A stretch of DNA of 64,000 bases from Mycetocola lacteus (lineage in GTDB: Bacteria; Actinomycetota; Actinomycetes; Actinomycetales; Microbacteriaceae): the NCBI RefSeq assembly GCF_003667575.1, contig NZ_RCUY01000002.1, positions 496,001-560,000 on the forward strand, in the 5' to 3' direction. The position numbers and the translations under genes were made by a program. Position 1 is the first letter of the stretch, and the number at the start of each line of letters is the position of its first letter. The notes below the pieces were generated by a model, which was given only the letters and a program-made list of their open reading frames with translations, searched no databases and was not told the DNA's origin. Positions 54,783 to 63,203 of the stretch are shown here, in pieces.

Positions 54783-54810
54783 CCTGAGCCCTGAGCCCTG
54801 AGCCCTGAGC
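54783..54810. repeat. Four perfect CCTGAGC heptamers
   Basis: Four direct copies at 54783-54810 in the 169-bp gap between convergent genes. Short tandem repeat, possibly slippage-prone. No function suggested. Confidence 0.8.
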
Positions 54811-54881
54811 TGCCCTGCGCCGAGGCTCGGACGAGTACCCGCAGGGCCGTCGGTGTCCGTCGGGGACCGAGCCTCCAGCGG

Positions 54882-55763
54882 CTAGGACAGCGACGCGGTG
54901 ATGGCCGCGGTCTCCTCGGCGGTGGCCGGCAGCGCCGGGCCGCGTGGGTCGGCGGTCGGGGTTCCCTGCGCGCGGGCGGCCGCGTGCAGGCCACCCAGTG
55001 GGCTCTGCCCGGCGGCGAGAGCCTCGGCGAGGCGGCGCAGTGCCACCCGGGCGGCGGGAGCATCGGGACTCTGGGTCCAGACCGCACGGTACTCGGCGGG
55101 GAGGAGGGCCGCGAGGCCGGTGTGCCAGGCATCCACGGTGGGCGGCTCATCCAGCAGGCCGAGATCGCCGCTCAGGCCGATCGAGAAGCCGGGTCCGCCG
55201 GCGGATCGTAGTTCGGCGAGGCGGGTTTCCAGCGCGTCCCGGTCGCGGCCCGGCAGGCGCGAGGGTTCCTTAATCGCCCGCAGGTTGGCGTGGGTCACCA
55301 GGTAGTCGAGGGTGTCGGCGCTGATGTCATAGCCGAGCTGTGCGGGCTTGTTGTAGAAGGCCAGCGGGAGATCCACCACGTCGCACACGCGGGCGACGAG
55401 TTCGCGCACCTCGCTGTCACCGATGGGGAGATAGCTGAAGGGAGCGAGGATGACGCCGGCGGCACCAGCCTCCTCGGCGGCCTGGGCGCGGGCGATGACC
55501 GCGGGGGTCGAGTGGGCGGTGATCCCGGCGTAGACGGGCATGCGGCCGTCGGCAGCGGTCACGGCCTGGGCGATGATCGCCGCATGCTCATGGGCTTCAA
55601 AACTGACCCCGGAGCCGGAGGTTGCCAGCACGGTAACGGCATCGATGCCGTGGCTTGGAAGCGGAGAAATGATCTGCTCGAGCGCGACCAGGTCTGGGTT
55701 CTGGGCGGCATCCAGCGGGGTGATGGGGTATGCGATGAGGCCGGTAAAAGGGGAGGCTGTCAT
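54882..55763 (-). CDS. Dihydrodipicolinate synthase-family (class I aldolase) protein
   Basis: 293 residues, TIM-barrel of the DapA/NanA family. Schiff-base Lys in LRAIKEPSR, catalytic Tyr in PLAFYNKPA, first-strand LIAYPITPLD. The usual GTTGE-x-x-x-L loop reads ATSGSGVSFEAHE, so it is not a typical lysine-pathway DapA. It may be a pyruvate-dependent aldolase with another substrate. Single gene. Confidence 0.82.
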   Translation of the reverse strand: MTASPFTGLIAYPITPLDAAQNPDLVALEQIISPLPSHGIDAVTVLATSGSGVSFEAHEHAAIIAQAVTAADGRMPVYAGITAHSTPAVIARAQAAEEAGAAGVILAPFSYLPIGDSEVRELVARVCDVVDLPLAFYNKPAQLGYDISADTLDYLVTHANLRAIKEPSRLPGRDRDALETRLAELRSAGGPGFSIGLSGDLGLLDEPPTVDAWHTGLAALLPAEYRAVWTQSPDAPAARVALRRLAEALAAGQSPLGGLHAAARAQGTPTADPRGPALPATAEETAAITASLS

Positions 55764-55834
55764 CGGTCAACTCTACGCGACCCGCGTGGGGATGCGCTGA
55801 ATCCGCTCGAATCGACCCTCAAAACGCATGCAAA

Positions 55835-55866
55835 ACCGGGCCACCCGCAAAAGCGGATGGCCCGGT
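55835..55866 (-). terminator. Rho-independent terminator of the rplKA transcript
   Basis: 14-position stem (55835-55848 with 55853-55866, one mismatch) and a 4-nt loop, starting 23 nt after the rplA stop; on the minus strand it is followed by TTTTG. Confidence 0.85.
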
Positions 55867-55888
55867 AATAATCTCGGTGAAACCGAAA

Positions 55889-56578
55889 TTAGATGCTGTT
55901 GACGTCCAGCGGGATGCCGGGACCGAAGGTGGTCGAAACGGCACCCTTGGTGATGTAACGGCCCTTCGAGCTCGACGGCTTCAGACGAACGATCTCTTCC
56001 AGAGCGGCCGAGATGTTCTCGTTCAGCTGCTCAGCCGAGAACGATGCCTTGCCCACAACGAAGTGCACGTTGGAGTGCTTGTCGACGCGGAACTCGATCT
56101 TTCCACCCTTGATCTCGGACACTGCCTTGGCGGTGTCCGGGGTCACGGTACCGGTCTTCGGGTTCGGCATCAGGCCACGCGGACCCAGGACCTTACCCAG
56201 ACGACCGACCTTACCCATGAGCTCGGGGGTCGACACGGCGGAGTCGAACGAGGTGTAACCAGCGGCTACCTTCTCGATCAGCTCGTCGCCACCAACCTCG
56301 TCGGCGCCAGCGGCCAGTGCGGCCTCGGCGGCCGGACCGGTTGCGAAGACGATAACGCGGGCGGTCTTACCGGTTCCGTGGGGCAGGATGACGGTTCCAC
56401 GAACCATCTGGTCTGCCTTGCGGGGGTCAACACCGAGCTTGAGGGCAACCTCAACGGTCGAGTTTGCCTTTGCAGCAGCGGTCTCCTTGGCGAGAGCTAC
56501 CGCGTCAGCGGGGGTGTAAACGGTGTCGGCAGCAACCTTCGCTGCCGCGGCCCGGTAGGCCTTAGACTTCTGTGCCAT
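55889..56578 (-). CDS. rplA: Ribosomal protein L1
   Basis: 229 residues from ATG 56578 with AGGAGA upstream. Conserved: [54 protein letters not shown] (signature) and the C-terminal FGPGIPLD. Binds 23S rRNA at the L1 stalk and, by family, can repress its own operon through mRNA. Follows rplK by 91 bp. Confidence 0.98.
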   Translation of the reverse strand: MAQKSKAYRAAAAKVAADTVYTPADAVALAKETAAAKANSTVEVALKLGVDPRKADQMVRGTVILPHGTGKTARVIVFATGPAAEAALAAGADEVGGDELIEKVAAGYTSFDSAVSTPELMGKVGRLGKVLGPRGLMPNPKTGTVTPDTAKAVSEIKGGKIEFRVDKHSNVHFVVGKASFSAEQLNENISAALEEIVRLKPSSSKGRYITKGAVSTTFGPGIPLDVNSI

Positions 56579-56669
56579 TTTTTCTCCTAGTGAGAACGTG
56601 GTCATTTGCGCCTGGCCGGCGCTGCCACTGTATTGAAAAGTTGAGGGTGTTGCTCGCGGAAGCGAACGA

Positions 56670-57098
56670 CTACTCGACGGTGATACCCATCGAACGCGCG
56701 GTACCAGCGATGATCTTCGCTGCTGCGTCGATGTCGTTGGCGTTCAGGTCGGCCTTCTTGGTCTCGGCGATCTGACGAACCTGGTCCATCGTGATCTTCG
56801 CAACCTTGACGGTGTGCGGGGTGCCCGAGCCCTTGGCAACGCCAGCGGCCTTCTTGATGAGCTCCGCTGCCGGCGGGGTCTTCAGGATGAAGGTGAACGA
56901 GCGGTCCTCGTACACGGTGATCTCAACCGGGATCACGTTTCCGCGCTGCGACTCGGTGGCCGCGTTGTAAGCCTTGCAGAACTCCATGATGTTCACGCCG
57001 TGCTGACCCAGTGCCGGACCGATCGGCGGTGCCGGGTTAGCGGCGCCAGCCTGGATCTGCAGCTTGATCAGACCCGTGACCTTCTTCTTCGGTGCCAT
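56670..57098 (-). CDS. rplK: Ribosomal protein L11
   Basis: 142 residues from ATG 57098 (AAGGAAATAAC before the start). [42 protein letters not shown] and the C-terminal signature [25 protein letters not shown] are standard. 50S stalk base, needed for stringent response signalling. It needs its own promoter because nusG is about 4 kb away and ends at a terminator. Confidence 0.98.
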   Translation of the reverse strand: MAPKKKVTGLIKLQIQAGAANPAPPIGPALGQHGVNIMEFCKAYNAATESQRGNVIPVEITVYEDRSFTFILKTPPAAELIKKAAGVAKGSGTPHTVKVAKITMDQVRQIAETKKADLNANDIDAAAKIIAGTARSMGITVE

Positions 57099-57318
57099 GT
57101 TATTTCCTTCTTTAGTGATCGAGTAACGGGCGGTTGCCCGCTGCTCTCCCGCCGACCCGGTGGGCCGCGGTGGTGTAAAAAACCGTGGGGTAAGCGTCAG
57201 AAGACGCAAACCCGATCAAGTCTACGCGATCAGGCCCCAGATCGCGAGTCTCATCTGGGCTGAGAGCGCGATACCCGTGGGCCGCGACAGCGGCACGATG
57301 CCCGGCCGCGCCACTCGG

Positions 57319-58305
57319 TCATTTCCAGAGCGACAACTGGGCCCAGTTGATTGGCGCACCAAGCGATTCGATGGTGAGTGACGGAGAAGTGGGAAACAGC
57401 CCAAGCTGTGCGGAAACCCGCAGATTCCAGTCACCACTCGGCTCGATCGACCGCAAGAGGTACGCGATCACCGCGAGTATGTTGTAAACACCAAAGGCAC
57501 GCTTGGCCGTCTCTACGTCGCGCAGATGTCCAAGGAGCGGCACCGTCGCCGGGGACGGGCGTTTGGGAGCGGTTGCAAGCTTTCTATTGAACAACCTCCC
57601 CTGATGCGCCGCCACGTTTCGCACGTAGTTGAGGGATGCAATCCAGCTTTCCAAGACCTTCTTTGTCGGAACACCGAAACCATGTGCAATTTCTGTCGCC
57701 AGATCGTTCCGCAAGCCCGGGTAGAGGCTCGTAATATGACCGAACTCCATAACCTCGGTCAGTATCCATATGGGAAGTTCCTGGTCATATTTTTCGCGAA
57801 AGTGCGCGATGAAGGTTTCGCTTGATGCTGCCGCATGCGCAGTGACGCGAAGCCGCCATCGCTGGTGCTTAGATTCAGACCGACCACCTCGAGCATTCGG
57901 CGGCGGTTCACAGAACTGCGGGGTGAAAACCGATTGCCCCAAATGGGCAGTGCCCGAAATCCTGCCCAGGACGTAGCCAACCTGCATTCGCAATGCGACC
58001 TCTACCCGCTCAATCCCCTCAAGAACCAGGGCCCGCAATCGTCGATCAAACTCGATGACGTTCACGACATCGGAAAGGCTCACTCCACTCCGGATCTCAT
58101 CACGCACCCGTACGAGAATCGGCTCATCGCCAGCCAGGTCCCATTCAGAAGTTCTGAACGGATAGAGATAGCCGGAAAATCGATAGTAGCCAATAGCACG
58201 CAGAACACTCTTGCATTCCTCAGCGTCCGCAATTATCAAGCCCCTGTCGCGCAGCTTCGCTAGCTGCTCGTCGAGAGAGAGCCACTTCTTTGTGTACAAA
58301 ACCAT
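57319..58305 (-). CDS. Abi_2/AbiD-AbiF-family protein with HEPN motif
   Basis: 328 residues. N-terminal KKWLSLDEQLAKLRDRGLII and IGYYRFSGYLYPFR match the Abi_2 (AbiD/AbiF) family. The HEPN RNase motif R-x4-H is intact: RNVAAH at 229-234 in LNYVRNVAAHQGRLFNR. Such proteins abort phage infection by RNA cleavage after a phage trigger. Base composition is lower in GC than its neighbours. It is placed between rplK and a MarR/oxidoreductase block, inside what is normally the nusG-rplK gap. Family is sure; defence role is inferred. Confidence 0.85.
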   Translation of the reverse strand: MVLYTKKWLSLDEQLAKLRDRGLIIADAEECKSVLRAIGYYRFSGYLYPFRTSEWDLAGDEPILVRVRDEIRSGVSLSDVVNVIEFDRRLRALVLEGIERVEVALRMQVGYVLGRISGTAHLGQSVFTPQFCEPPPNARGGRSESKHQRWRLRVTAHAAASSETFIAHFREKYDQELPIWILTEVMEFGHITSLYPGLRNDLATEIAHGFGVPTKKVLESWIASLNYVRNVAAHQGRLFNRKLATAPKRPSPATVPLLGHLRDVETAKRAFGVYNILAVIAYLLRSIEPSGDWNLRVSAQLGLFPTSPSLTIESLGAPINWAQLSLWK

Positions 58306-58334
58306 GAATCCGCCCCGCCCCCGCAGATAAGAAA

Positions 58335-58366
58335 ATCGGCCCGAGCCGTGAGGCGAGCGGGCCGAT
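58335..58366. terminator. Terminator-like inverted repeat
   Basis: 9-bp perfect arms ATCGGCCCG (58335-58343) and CGGGCCGAT (58358-58366), 14-nt loop, between the Abi gene start and the marR end. Probably ends the minus-strand marR transcript. Confidence 0.6.
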
Positions 58367-58483
58367 CATGTTGAGTTCAGGCTAACAGGCTCAAACATAT
58401 TTCACGAGCGATTACCCCACCACCACCACCTCCCTAGTCAGGAGATACACATGGTTTTCTGGGGCCGAATTCGATGTTCGCGA

Positions 58484-58948
58484 CTACTCCTCGGGGCCCG
58501 CCGCCTCGATTGTGCGATTAAGAAGCGCATCGAGGGCGGTGCCGAGGGCACGCACCTGGTCGGCGTCGAGGTGGTCAAAGAGCAGTGCGCGTGCGCGGTC
58601 CACCTGGACCGGGTACGCGCGGCGCAGGCGCTCGCGACCGGCATCACTCATGGCGGCCACGGCACCGCGCGCATCCACATCACTGCGGCGCTTTTCCGCG
58701 AGGCCGCGGCGTTCGAGCACGGCCACGACGCGGGTCACCCGCGAGGGCGAGAGACCGCAGGAGGCGGCGATCTGGTTCATCCGCAGTTCCCCGGCCTCCG
58801 CCTCGTCCAGGGTGAGCAGAACGGCAAACTCCGACAGGGTCAGGCCGGCGGCGTGCACGAGGTCCTGATCGAGGATCGGAGGCAGTTCGGAGTTGAGCTT
58901 CATCAGCGCACGCCACAGGGTGTTTTCGTCGGGCGTGAGGTCTTCCAT
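58484..58948 (-). CDS. MarR-family transcriptional regulator
   Basis: 154 residues from ATG 58948 (MEDLTPDENTLWRAL); a longer upstream frame lies in the neighbouring gene and is rejected. Winged helix (GELRMNQIAASCGLSPSRVTRVVAVLERRGLAEKRRSDVDARG) is canonical. Divergent from the aldo/keto reductase gene with two palindromic sites between them, so it probably represses both directions until an inducer binds. Confidence 0.92.
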   Translation of the reverse strand: MEDLTPDENTLWRALMKLNSELPPILDQDLVHAAGLTLSEFAVLLTLDEAEAGELRMNQIAASCGLSPSRVTRVVAVLERRGLAEKRRSDVDARGAVAAMSDAGRERLRRAYPVQVDRARALLFDHLDADQVRALGTALDALLNRTIEAAGPEE

Positions 58949-58962
58949 ATTCCCAGCATAGC

Positions 58963-59013
58963 TTCCTTGCTTAAGCAAGGAAACCGGGCGTACTATTTGA
59001 TTGCGCAAGCAAG
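58963..59013. promoter_or_regulatory. Paired MarR operators (20-bp perfect palindrome plus a related site)
   Basis: TTCCTTGCTTAAGCAAGGAA (58963-58982) is a perfect 20-bp palindrome, 15 bp from the marR start. A second related site, TTGCGCAAGCAAG (59001-59013), lies 18 bp further on. Both share TTGC-(TTA or GC)-GCAA cores. Together they span the divergent promoters. Confidence 0.8.
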
Positions 59014-59035
59014 TACATAAGGAGTTGTGCACGAG

Positions 59036-59905
59036 ATGAACACCGAAAACGCCCGTTTCCCGCTCGGTGAGTACCGGGTTTCCCGCACCGGATACGGTGC
59101 CATGCAGCTGACCGGCCCCGGCATCTTCGGCCCGCCCGCCGATCACGACCGGGCCATCGCCGTGCTGCGCACCGCGATTGAACTCGGCGTCGACCACATC
59201 GACACCGCCCAGTACTACGGCCCCGACGTGGTGAATGAGTTGATCCGCGAGGCGCTGCACCCGTACGCCGATAACCTGGCGATCGTCAGCAAGGTGGGTG
59301 CCGCCCGCGGGCCGCGCGGGGAGATCTTCCTCGACAACGCGCCGGATCGTCTCCGTGCCGGCATCGAGGACAACCTGCGCACCCTCGGCATCGAGCGCCT
59401 CGCCGCCGTCAACCTGCGGATGCCCGATCAGGGTGCCGCGCCCGACGCGCTCTTTGACGACCAGCTCGCCGCGATGATCCAGGCCCGTGAGGACGGCCTG
59501 ATCGCCGGGGTGGGGCTCTCCAACATCAACCGCCAGCACCTCGAGCACGCCCTCAGCATCACCGAGGTCGTGACCGTCCAGAACTCCCTGAGCCTGGGCG
59601 ACCGCAGCTCGATGGACGTCCTGGAGCTCACCACCGAGCGCGGTATCTCCTTCGCGCCGTTCCTTCCGCTCGGGCGTCCGGGCGTTCACCGGGGCCCGAT
59701 CGAGAGCCCCCTCGTGCAGCGCATCGCGACCGATCACGGCATCTCCCCCGCACAGGTGGTCCTCGCCTGGCTACTGGCCCTCGCACCCAACATCGTGCTG
59801 ATCCCCGGCACCGGTTCGCTCGAGCACCTGCGTGAGAACCTGGCCGCGGGAGACGTCATCCTCACCGCCGATGAGATTGCCGCACTGAACGGGCTGACCC
59901 GATGA
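59036..59905 (+). CDS. Aldo/keto reductase
   Basis: 289 residues from ATG 59036, 11 nt after AAGGAG (59019-59024); the earlier GTG is too close to that site. AKR barrel: GVDHIDTAQYYGPDVVNELIREAL with catalytic Asp and Tyr, Lys in AIVSKVGA, and AGVGLSNINRQHLEHAL. At the tetrad His position the sequence reads AVNLRMPDQ, Asn instead of His, as in a PdxI-like (pyridoxal reductase) branch. NADPH-dependent reduction of an aldehyde is expected. It overlaps the next gene by 4 nt. Confidence 0.9.
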   Translation: MNTENARFPLGEYRVSRTGYGAMQLTGPGIFGPPADHDRAIAVLRTAIELGVDHIDTAQYYGPDVVNELIREALHPYADNLAIVSKVGAARGPRGEIFLDNAPDRLRAGIEDNLRTLGIERLAAVNLRMPDQGAAPDALFDDQLAAMIQAREDGLIAGVGLSNINRQHLEHALSITEVVTVQNSLSLGDRSSMDVLELTTERGISFAPFLPLGRPGVHRGPIESPLVQRIATDHGISPAQVVLAWLLALAPNIVLIPGTGSLEHLRENLAAGDVILTADEIAALNGLTR

Positions 59906-60927
59906 GCACCCCCGTGCAGTTTGGCATCCTCAGCTTCGGCGATCTGGCGCTGGACCCGTCAACCGGGAGGCGTCAGCCCGTTGCCGATCAGCTGGCCGAA
60001 ACGATCGAGCGGATCCGCCTGGCGGAGGAGGTGGGCCTGGGGTTTTACGGTCTCGGCGAGCACCACCTCGACTCCTACTCGGTCTCCAGCCCGGCGACGG
60101 TTCTCGCGGCGGCCGCATCCGTGACCTCCACGATCACGCTGGCCAGCGCCGTCACCGTGCTCAGCACCGATGACCCGGTGCGCGTGTACCAGCAGTTCGC
60201 GACCCTGGATCAGCTGAGCCGCGGCCGCGCCGAGATCATCGCCGGCCGCGGCTCCTTCACCGAGTCGTTCCCGCTGTTTGGGGCCGAGCTGGAGGACTAT
60301 GACGCGCTCTATGACGAAAAGCTCGACCTCCTGCGCCTGATCGATGCGGAAAACCCGGTCACGTGGTCCGGCCGGTTCCGCCCGGCACTGAACGGTGCCG
60401 GGGTGTTTCCCCGCTCCTATGGTGCCCACCTGAAAATCTCGGTGGGCACCGGGGGAAACCCGCAGTCGAGCATCAACGCGGGTCTGCGCGGCCTGCCCAT
60501 CGTCTACGCGGTCATCGGCGGCGAACCCGAACGCTTCGCCCCGCTGGTCGACCTCTACCGCCGCGCGGGGGAGACCGCCGGCCACACCGACTCGGAGGTC
60601 ACGATGTCCGGAATCGGGCTCATTGCCGACACCTCCCAGCAGGCAAAGGAAACCTTCTACCCCTACTGGCGGCAGACCATGGAGGCCGGGGCCCGTGCCC
60701 GCGGCTGGACCGTGCCGAGCCGCGCCGACTATGACGGCTACACCCATCAGGCCCGCACGATCCTGGCCGGAAGCCCCGCCGAAATCGCCGACCGCATGGC
60801 CAGCGTCATCGCGGTGACGAACCCCGCCCGCTACGCCCTCCAGATGGACTGGGCCGGCGTTCCCCACCGAGAGGTCATGCGCGCCATCGAGCTGTTCGGC
60901 ACCGAGGTCATCCCGCAGCTGCGCTAG
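59902..60927 (+). CDS. LLM-class (luciferase-like) flavin-dependent oxidoreductase
   Basis: 341 residues starting in the ATGA overlap with the aldo/keto reductase. Bacterial-luciferase-like barrel: LAEEVGLGFYGLGEHHLDSYSVSSPATVLAAAASVT and TLDQLSRGRAEIIAGRGSFTESFPLFG are typical. It uses FMNH2 and oxygen (or F420) on an unknown substrate. Co-expression with the reductase and control by the MarR gene point to a two-step detoxification or catabolic module. Confidence 0.9.
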   Translation: MSTPVQFGILSFGDLALDPSTGRRQPVADQLAETIERIRLAEEVGLGFYGLGEHHLDSYSVSSPATVLAAAASVTSTITLASAVTVLSTDDPVRVYQQFATLDQLSRGRAEIIAGRGSFTESFPLFGAELEDYDALYDEKLDLLRLIDAENPVTWSGRFRPALNGAGVFPRSYGAHLKISVGTGGNPQSSINAGLRGLPIVYAVIGGEPERFAPLVDLYRRAGETAGHTDSEVTMSGIGLIADTSQQAKETFYPYWRQTMEAGARARGWTVPSRADYDGYTHQARTILAGSPAEIADRMASVIAVTNPARYALQMDWAGVPHREVMRAIELFGTEVIPQLR

Positions 60928-60992
60928 ACCGCGATCACACGCTCCCCGACGCGGCCAGCCACCGACTCCGCTCCCCACTCGCCGCACACAAA

Positions 60993-61027
60993 CGAGGCCC
61001 CGTCACTTCGAAAGTGACGGGGCCTCG
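60993..61027. terminator. Bidirectional terminator after nusG
   Basis: 16-bp perfect stem (60993-61008 with 61012-61027, core CGAGGCCCCGTCACTT) and a 3-nt loop, between convergent nusG and the luciferase-like gene. On the minus strand it ends the secE-nusG transcript, so rplK is not read from there. Confidence 0.9.
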
Positions 61028-61038
61028 AAAGGTAAAAA

Positions 61039-61824
61039 CTAGAGCTTGGTAACCTGGTCGAAGCTCAGCTCCACCGGAGTCTCGCGCTCGAACAGCGAAA
61101 CCAGAACGGTGAGCTTGCCACTCTCCGGCTTGATCTCGGAGATCGAACCCGGCAGGCCCGCGAACGAACCCTCCTTGATGGTGATGGTCTCGCCGATCTC
61201 GAAGTCGATCTCAGCGGTGACGGTGCGGTTCTGAACCGGCTTACCCGCAGCCTTGCTGGCGGCAACCTCGGCAACCTCAACCAGGCTCTTCAGCATGTTG
61301 AAGGCCTCTTCGAAGCGCAGCGGGGTCGGGTTGTGGGCGTTGCCCACGAAGCCGGTCACACCCGGGGTGTGACGAACAACCGACCAGCTGTCCTCGTTCA
61401 GGTCCATCCGCACGAGCACGTATCCGGGGATCCGCACGCGGGTGACCATCTTGCGCTGACCATTCTTGATTTCCACCACGTCTTCCATGGGGACTTCAAT
61501 CTGGTAGATGTACTCGGCCACGTCCAGCGTGCCCTTACGCTGCTCGATGTTGGCCTTCACCTTGCGCTCGAAACCGGCGTAAGAGTGAATGACGTACCAC
61601 TTACCCGGCTGCGTACGCAGCTCCAGGCGGAAAGCCTCGTAGGGATCGAGTTCGACGGGGGCCTCGGCCTCTTCGTCGGACTCTTCGGTCTCGGCGTCAG
61701 CTTCTACAGCCTCGGTCTCAACCTCTGCAACCTCGTCGGTTACCGTCTCGGTCTCAGCGGACTCGACAGCCTCGACGGGGGTCTCAGCCTCGGTCACGCT
61801 GTTCTCGTTCAGATTCTCTGACAC
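61039..61824 (-). CDS. nusG: Transcription termination/antitermination protein NusG with acidic N-terminal extension
   Basis: 261 residues from GTG 61824. About 80 N-terminal residues are highly acidic (Glu/Val/Thr/Ala-rich: ETVTDEVAEVETEAVEADAE). The NGN domain follows (KWYVIHSYAGFERKVKANIE, IPGYVLVRMDLNEDSW, HTPGVTGFVG), then the KOW domain (FEIGETITIKEGSFAGLPGSI). Binds RNA polymerase and Rho or ribosome. Acidic extensions occur in actinobacterial NusG. It lies 81 bp after secE. The following gene on this strand is not rplK. Confidence 0.97.
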   Translation of the reverse strand: MSENLNENSVTEAETPVEAVESAETETVTDEVAEVETEAVEADAETEESDEEAEAPVELDPYEAFRLELRTQPGKWYVIHSYAGFERKVKANIEQRKGTLDVAEYIYQIEVPMEDVVEIKNGQRKMVTRVRIPGYVLVRMDLNEDSWSVVRHTPGVTGFVGNAHNPTPLRFEEAFNMLKSLVEVAEVAASKAAGKPVQNRTVTAEIDFEIGETITIKEGSFAGLPGSISEIKPESGKLTVLVSLFERETPVELSFDQVTKL

Positions 61825-61905
61825 CTGATCTCATTCCTTACGTAAGTTGTCGCTTCACGGACGGGCGGGTGCGCGATGCACGGATCCATCCGAAATCGCG
61901 AGGGC

Positions 61906-62175
61906 CTACGGTGCGCCGAAGACCCAGTTCACCAGGGCGGCGAACAGCATGTCTACGCCGTAGACGAGACCCATCATGATGAGAACAAACACCAGCACAA
62001 CGAGCGTGAAGTTGATCAGCTCCTTGCGGGTCGGGGTAACAACCTTCTTCAGCTCCGCAATTACCTGCTTGAGGAAGAGGATGATCCCGGCAAACGGTCC
62101 GCGCTTCTGGGCGCGCGCCTGCTTTGCAGCAGCGACGATTTCCTCACTGGGTTCGTCGATTACGTTTGCGACCAC
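61906..62175 (-). CDS. secE: Preprotein translocase subunit SecE
   Basis: 89 residues from GTG 62175, with AAAGG at 62185-62189. Short cytoplasmic part, the conserved IAELKKVVTPTRKELINFT amphipathic helix and one membrane helix (LVVLVFVLIMMGLVYGVDMLF). Part of SecYEG. Directly upstream of nusG and downstream of tRNA-Trp, the usual order. Confidence 0.95.
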   Translation of the reverse strand: MVANVIDEPSEEIVAAAKQARAQKRGPFAGIILFLKQVIAELKKVVTPTRKELINFTLVVLVFVLIMMGLVYGVDMLFAALVNWVFGAP

Positions 62176-62220
62176 GTGTTCACACCTTTCATGTGTCGGT
62201 GTTTCTAAGACACCGACGCG

Positions 62221-62293
62221 CAGGGCGGACAGGACTCGAACCTGCAACCTGCGGTTTTGGAGACCGCTGCTCTACCAATTGAGCCACCGCCCT
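62221..62293 (-). tRNA. tRNA-Trp (anticodon CCA)
   Basis: 73 nt on the minus strand with acceptor stem AGGGCGG / CCGCCCT and discriminator G. The D-arm is GGCTCAATTGGTAGAGC, the anticodon loop CTCCAAA, and the T-arm GCAGGTTCGAGTCCTGT. No CCA is encoded. Located just upstream of secE, as is common for trpT. Confidence 0.97.
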
Positions 62294-62551
62294 ATGAATC
62301 GAATTGTCGATCACAGGATGTGAAACCTACCTTACAGTGCCGAACCCCGACTCACCGAATCGGTGAAAAAAGGGCGCAGAAAAGCTTGTCAGGTTTCTCC
62401 TACGCCGCAAGTCTAGGGGACAAATACCGGCGAAGTAAAGTCGACACCACTTTTGTGTGCGCACACCGGGCGCATCATCGCCGCCACCCGCCTCAACAGC
62501 GCCGCGGGCCCCGAGAAAACTCGGGACCCACGGCGCGAAACGAGCGCGCAA

Positions 62552-63166
62552 CTATCCGGCGACGGACACTCCGGTGATGTATGCGGGCGAGAACACGCTG
62601 AGAATTGCCTCGGCGGTTTCGTCCCGGGAGCGTTCGGGATCAAACACGACCCACTCCAGTCCCGCCACCAGCACCGCTCCGAAGATCGCACTCGCGCGGA
62701 TCTCGGCGGCCACCGATGTGCCGCCATCGATGTCCTGAAGAACATCGGCAAACACACCGATCAGGCGATTTCGCACGATTGTCAGCGACTCCCGCCACAT
62801 CCGGTCGGTGCGGAACAGTTCGGCCACCAACAGCTTGGCCATGGCCTGATTGTCGCGGATCCGATCGAGGGTGCCCTCGACCAGCGCACGCAGGGCCGCG
62901 GGCCCAACCAGGTCCCCGCGCACTCCGAGGAGGAACGCGTGGAACTGGCCAAGACCATCGTCCATCAGGGCTTCAAACAGCTGGTCCTTGGAGGTGAAGT
63001 TGTAGTAGACGCTGCCCTTGGCCACGCCCGCCTCGAGCGCCACATCATCCATCGTGGTCCCGGTGATCCCGCCCCGAGCCGAAAGCTCAAGGGCGGCATC
63101 CAGGATCGCACGCTTGGTTTTGGAGACCTTGGGCATCAGGGGTGCCTCCGGGCTGATTGCGCTCAT
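62552..63166 (-). CDS. TetR-family transcriptional regulator
   Basis: 204 residues from ATG 63166 (AAGGAG upstream). TetR helix-turn-helix at about 15-60: KTKRAILDAALELSARGGITGTTMDDVALEAGVAKGSVYYNFTSKDQLF. The C-terminal ligand domain is variable. It lies 37 bp downstream of the YhgE/Pip-like gene on the same strand and probably regulates that operon. Confidence 0.92.
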   Translation of the reverse strand: MSAISPEAPLMPKVSKTKRAILDAALELSARGGITGTTMDDVALEAGVAKGSVYYNFTSKDQLFEALMDDGLGQFHAFLLGVRGDLVGPAALRALVEGTLDRIRDNQAMAKLLVAELFRTDRMWRESLTIVRNRLIGVFADVLQDIDGGTSVAAEIRASAIFGAVLVAGLEWVVFDPERSRDETAEAILSVFSPAYITGVSVAG

Positions 63167-63203
63167 CACAAACTCCTTCACACGGATGGACATCGACCGG
63201 CGA

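Noticed and set aside
57219..57247. rplK promoter candidate (TAGACT as -10)
   Set aside because: The -35 position reads TCGCGA, too far from consensus to call.
58949..59737. Long N-terminal extension of the MarR protein ending at 58484
   Set aside because: It runs through the promoter and antisense to the aldo/keto reductase; the ATG at 58948 gives a normal MarR length.
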